Positions 5,295 to 6,591 of a DNA stretch of 6,591 nucleotides are shown here, one piece after another. This DNA comes from Rhodococcus sp. IITR03 (GTDB lineage: Bacteria; Actinomycetota; Actinomycetes; Mycobacteriales; Mycobacteriaceae). Position 1 is the stretch's first letter. Each line of letters opens with the position of its first letter. Below the pieces are notes generated by a model that worked only from the letters and a program-made list of their open reading frames with translations, did not search any database and was not told where the DNA came from. The stretch is taken from contig LATQ01000001.1 of the NCBI GenBank assembly GCA_001017865.1, positions 1,058,831 through 1,065,421 of the forward strand, in the 5' to 3' direction. The translations under genes were made by a program, and so were the position numbers.

Positions 5295-6096
5295 GCGATG
5301 CACCGGGATCCCAGGCCGCCGTCGACCGCAAGGCAAACTCCGGTGATGTAGCTGGCCTCGTCGCTGGCGAGGAAGCGGGCAGCATTGGCGATCTCCCAGA
5401 CGGTGCCCATGCGGCCGATCGGGGCGATCGCATTGCGGGCAGCGACCATTTCCTCGACGGTGGCGTACTGGGCGGCGATCTGGCGATAGATCAGGGGCTG
5501 TCGATAACGCCGGGCATGATGGCGTTGATGCGGATGCCATGGGGGGCTTCGTCGACGGCGAGCGTGGAGGTGAGGTGGTTGACCGCGGCTTTCGTGGCGT
5601 AGTACGCGCTGTAGGGCAGTCCGGTGTGGCGTACCGCGGCAAGTGACGAAGTGTTGATGATAACCCCGGTTCGGGCTGTGCGCATATGTGGCAGCACGTA
5701 TTTGCAAGAGTGGAATACTCCGGTGAGGTTGATGTCGAGTGCGCGTCGCCATTCCTCGGTGGGGAGATCGACAGGGCCCCCCATCTGCGTCACTCCGACG
5801 TTGTTGTGGACGATGTCGACACGGTGGTATCGGTCGATCACAGTGGCGACCGCCTCGGCCACGGAGTTCTCGCTCGTGACGTCGACCTGCAGCGCGGTCG
5901 CGGTGCCACCGTCCGCCTGGATGCACTCCGCGGCGCGGGTCGCTGCCGTGATGTCGATATCGCCGCATATGACAGCGGCACCGGCGCGCGCGTACGTCAG
6001 GGCGATAGCGGCCCCGTTACTCCAGCCGTCAGAAGCGGTGCCGGCACCGAAAACGAGAGCGATTTTCCCCTCGAGGGAGGTGCCCGATGCGCTCAT
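5291..6096 (-). CDS. Short-chain dehydrogenase/reductase (classical SDR), with one one-base frameshift
   Basis: This is an NAD(P)-dependent Rossmann-fold oxidoreductase of the classical SDR family, starting at ATG 6096. Nucleotide binding is seen in [15 protein letters not shown] (residues 14-28). The longer glycine loop with GW-NG belongs to a known SDR subgroup rather than the common TGxxxGIG. Asp46 after beta-2 favours NAD over NADP. NNVG (98-101), Asn123, Ser150, and Tyr165-x3-Lys169 complete the catalytic set. The frame stops at TGA 5491-5493 after MPGVIDSP. Restoring one C to the CCCC run (5494-5497) continues it as [16 protein letters not shown], then [22 protein letters not shown] and the family's C-terminal [11 protein letters not shown], giving 268 residues. 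The stop overlaps the FAD oxidase start by 4 bp and the upstream gene ends 28 bp before, so all belong to one operon. Likely substrate: a secondary alcohol or hydroxyacyl compound, not determinable here. Confidence 0.87.
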
Positions 6097-6124
6097 CGGC
6101 GGGGCGGACAGGGGAGATCGGTGG

Positions 6125-6591
6125 TCACGGGGTGGTCCTCACTGGTTCGGAGAGGGCGAGTTCGAAGGTCATGGCGATCGGATTGTGGCCGGGTACGAGG
6201 GTTCCGTTGTATACCGTGCCGTTGAGGTCCACGGCGGCGCAGGACAATTCGGCCCGGGGGTGGCCGTCGGGGGTTCGTGCGATCGACCCGTCGAGGTACA
6301 TCACCTCGGTGGCGGGGCCGGGCGCGGTGACGACCTGACCGCCCTGGGTGAGGGTGGCGCCGACGAGGGATCCGATCTGGCCGCGGATCACCGCGTTGTC
6401 GAGGTGGTGCACCGCGGCCAGGTGCTCGACAGCGGCGACGAGGTCGACGTTGGGGTGGATCCGGGCGACGACCGCGCGCAGTCCGCCGCCTCGCGGTGCG
6501 GGGGTGGTGCCGGCGGGGTGGGGTTGGAACACCGGGGGGGACCTGACCCCTGATCTTGGACACGCGGAATCCAGCACGACCGCTGGGGAAG
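6125..6591 (-). CDS. PCC/DUF296-domain protein, 5' end outside the window
   Basis: The C-terminal ~115 residues resemble the PCC (DUF296) domain: VVARIHPNVDLVAAVEHLAA, then VIRGQIGSLVGATL, GPATEVMYLDG, a short polar loop, ELSCAAVDLNGTVYNGTL and GHNPIAMTFELAL before TGA at 6125. Such domains occur alone in bacteria and with AT-hooks in plants; the bacterial role is not settled. The frame is open to the right edge. GTG at 6577 is the first possible start, but only 14 bases upstream are visible and they show no ribosome binding site. A neighbouring frame up to the 7-G run (6534-6540) reads FRVSKIRGQVPP, which could be the end of a preceding domain joined through another miscounted run. I therefore treat it as partial. 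It lies 28 bp upstream of the SDR and looks like part of the same operon. I rely on overall resemblance, without a decisive catalytic motif. Confidence 0.6.
   Translation of the reverse strand, partial: SPAVVLDSACPRSGVRSPPVFQPHPAGTTPAPRGGGLRAVVARIHPNVDLVAAVEHLAAVHHLDNAVIRGQIGSLVGATLTQGGQVVTAPGPATEVMYLDGSIARTPDGHPRAELSCAAVDLNGTVYNGTLVPGHNPIAMTFELALSEPVRTTP

Noticed and set aside
4554..5351. Plus-strand open frame of 265 codons, rich in Gly and Asp
   Set aside because: It lies antisense to the FAD oxidase, whose family motifs are clear. Long antisense frames are common in high-GC DNA.
5624..6553. Plus-strand open frame of 309 codons
   Set aside because: It is antisense to the SDR and PCC-domain genes, with low-complexity composition and no domain.

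Overview
The window is high-GC actinobacterial DNA, most likely Rhodococcus or a close relative in the Mycobacteriales. The main evidence is the first ~80 residues of PrmA, the large hydroxylase subunit of soluble propane monooxygenase, at the left edge. The codon bias and the types of insertion sequence fit the same assignment. Nearly all real coding sequence is on the minus strand.

Layout, left to right. (1) 1-244, minus: the 5' end of prmA, running out of the window, with a TTG start and a good ribosome binding site. (2) 245-1004: the prm leader and upstream DNA. It holds an exact 11-bp tandem duplication, a CRP/GlxR-like site (TGTGA-N6-TCACG) and two nested palindromes, then about 600 bp with no gene I can support. 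(3) 1005-1160, plus: a remnant of a potassium-channel pore loop, cut off on its right side. (4) 1146 to about 3264: a graveyard of three different transposase genes, namely IS110-type (minus, internally deleted and truncated), IS30-type (plus, DDE core intact but N-terminus missing) and IS630-type (minus, C-terminus missing). The last two meet tail to tail near 2390. (5) 3400-6591, minus: a tightly packed catabolic-looking operon, transcribed in the order PCC/DUF296-domain protein, short-chain dehydrogenase, GlcD-type FAD-linked oxidase, gamma-class carbonic anhydrase-like protein. The last three genes overlap by 4 and 32 bp.

The operon looks like a small oxidation module: a Rossmann-fold alcohol/ketone dehydrogenase, a flavin-dependent 2-hydroxyacid-type oxidase, and two accessory proteins of less certain role. 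Its substrate cannot be read from the sequence. Its proximity to the propane monooxygenase genes is suggestive, but the insertion-sequence island between them may have brought them together by rearrangement.

A pattern cutting across the window is that prmA, the SDR, the FAD oxidase, the IS110 transposase and the IS630 transposase all have reading-frame breaks, and nearly every one is repaired by restoring a single base to a G or C run. Such uniform losses in otherwise well-conserved genes point to homopolymer undercalling in the sequence rather than to independent gene decay. The insertion-sequence truncations, the 12-bp and ~60-bp in-frame deletions and the TGG-to-TGA change look like real mutations. 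I saw no new defence system, CRISPR array, RNA gene or other clearly undescribed system.
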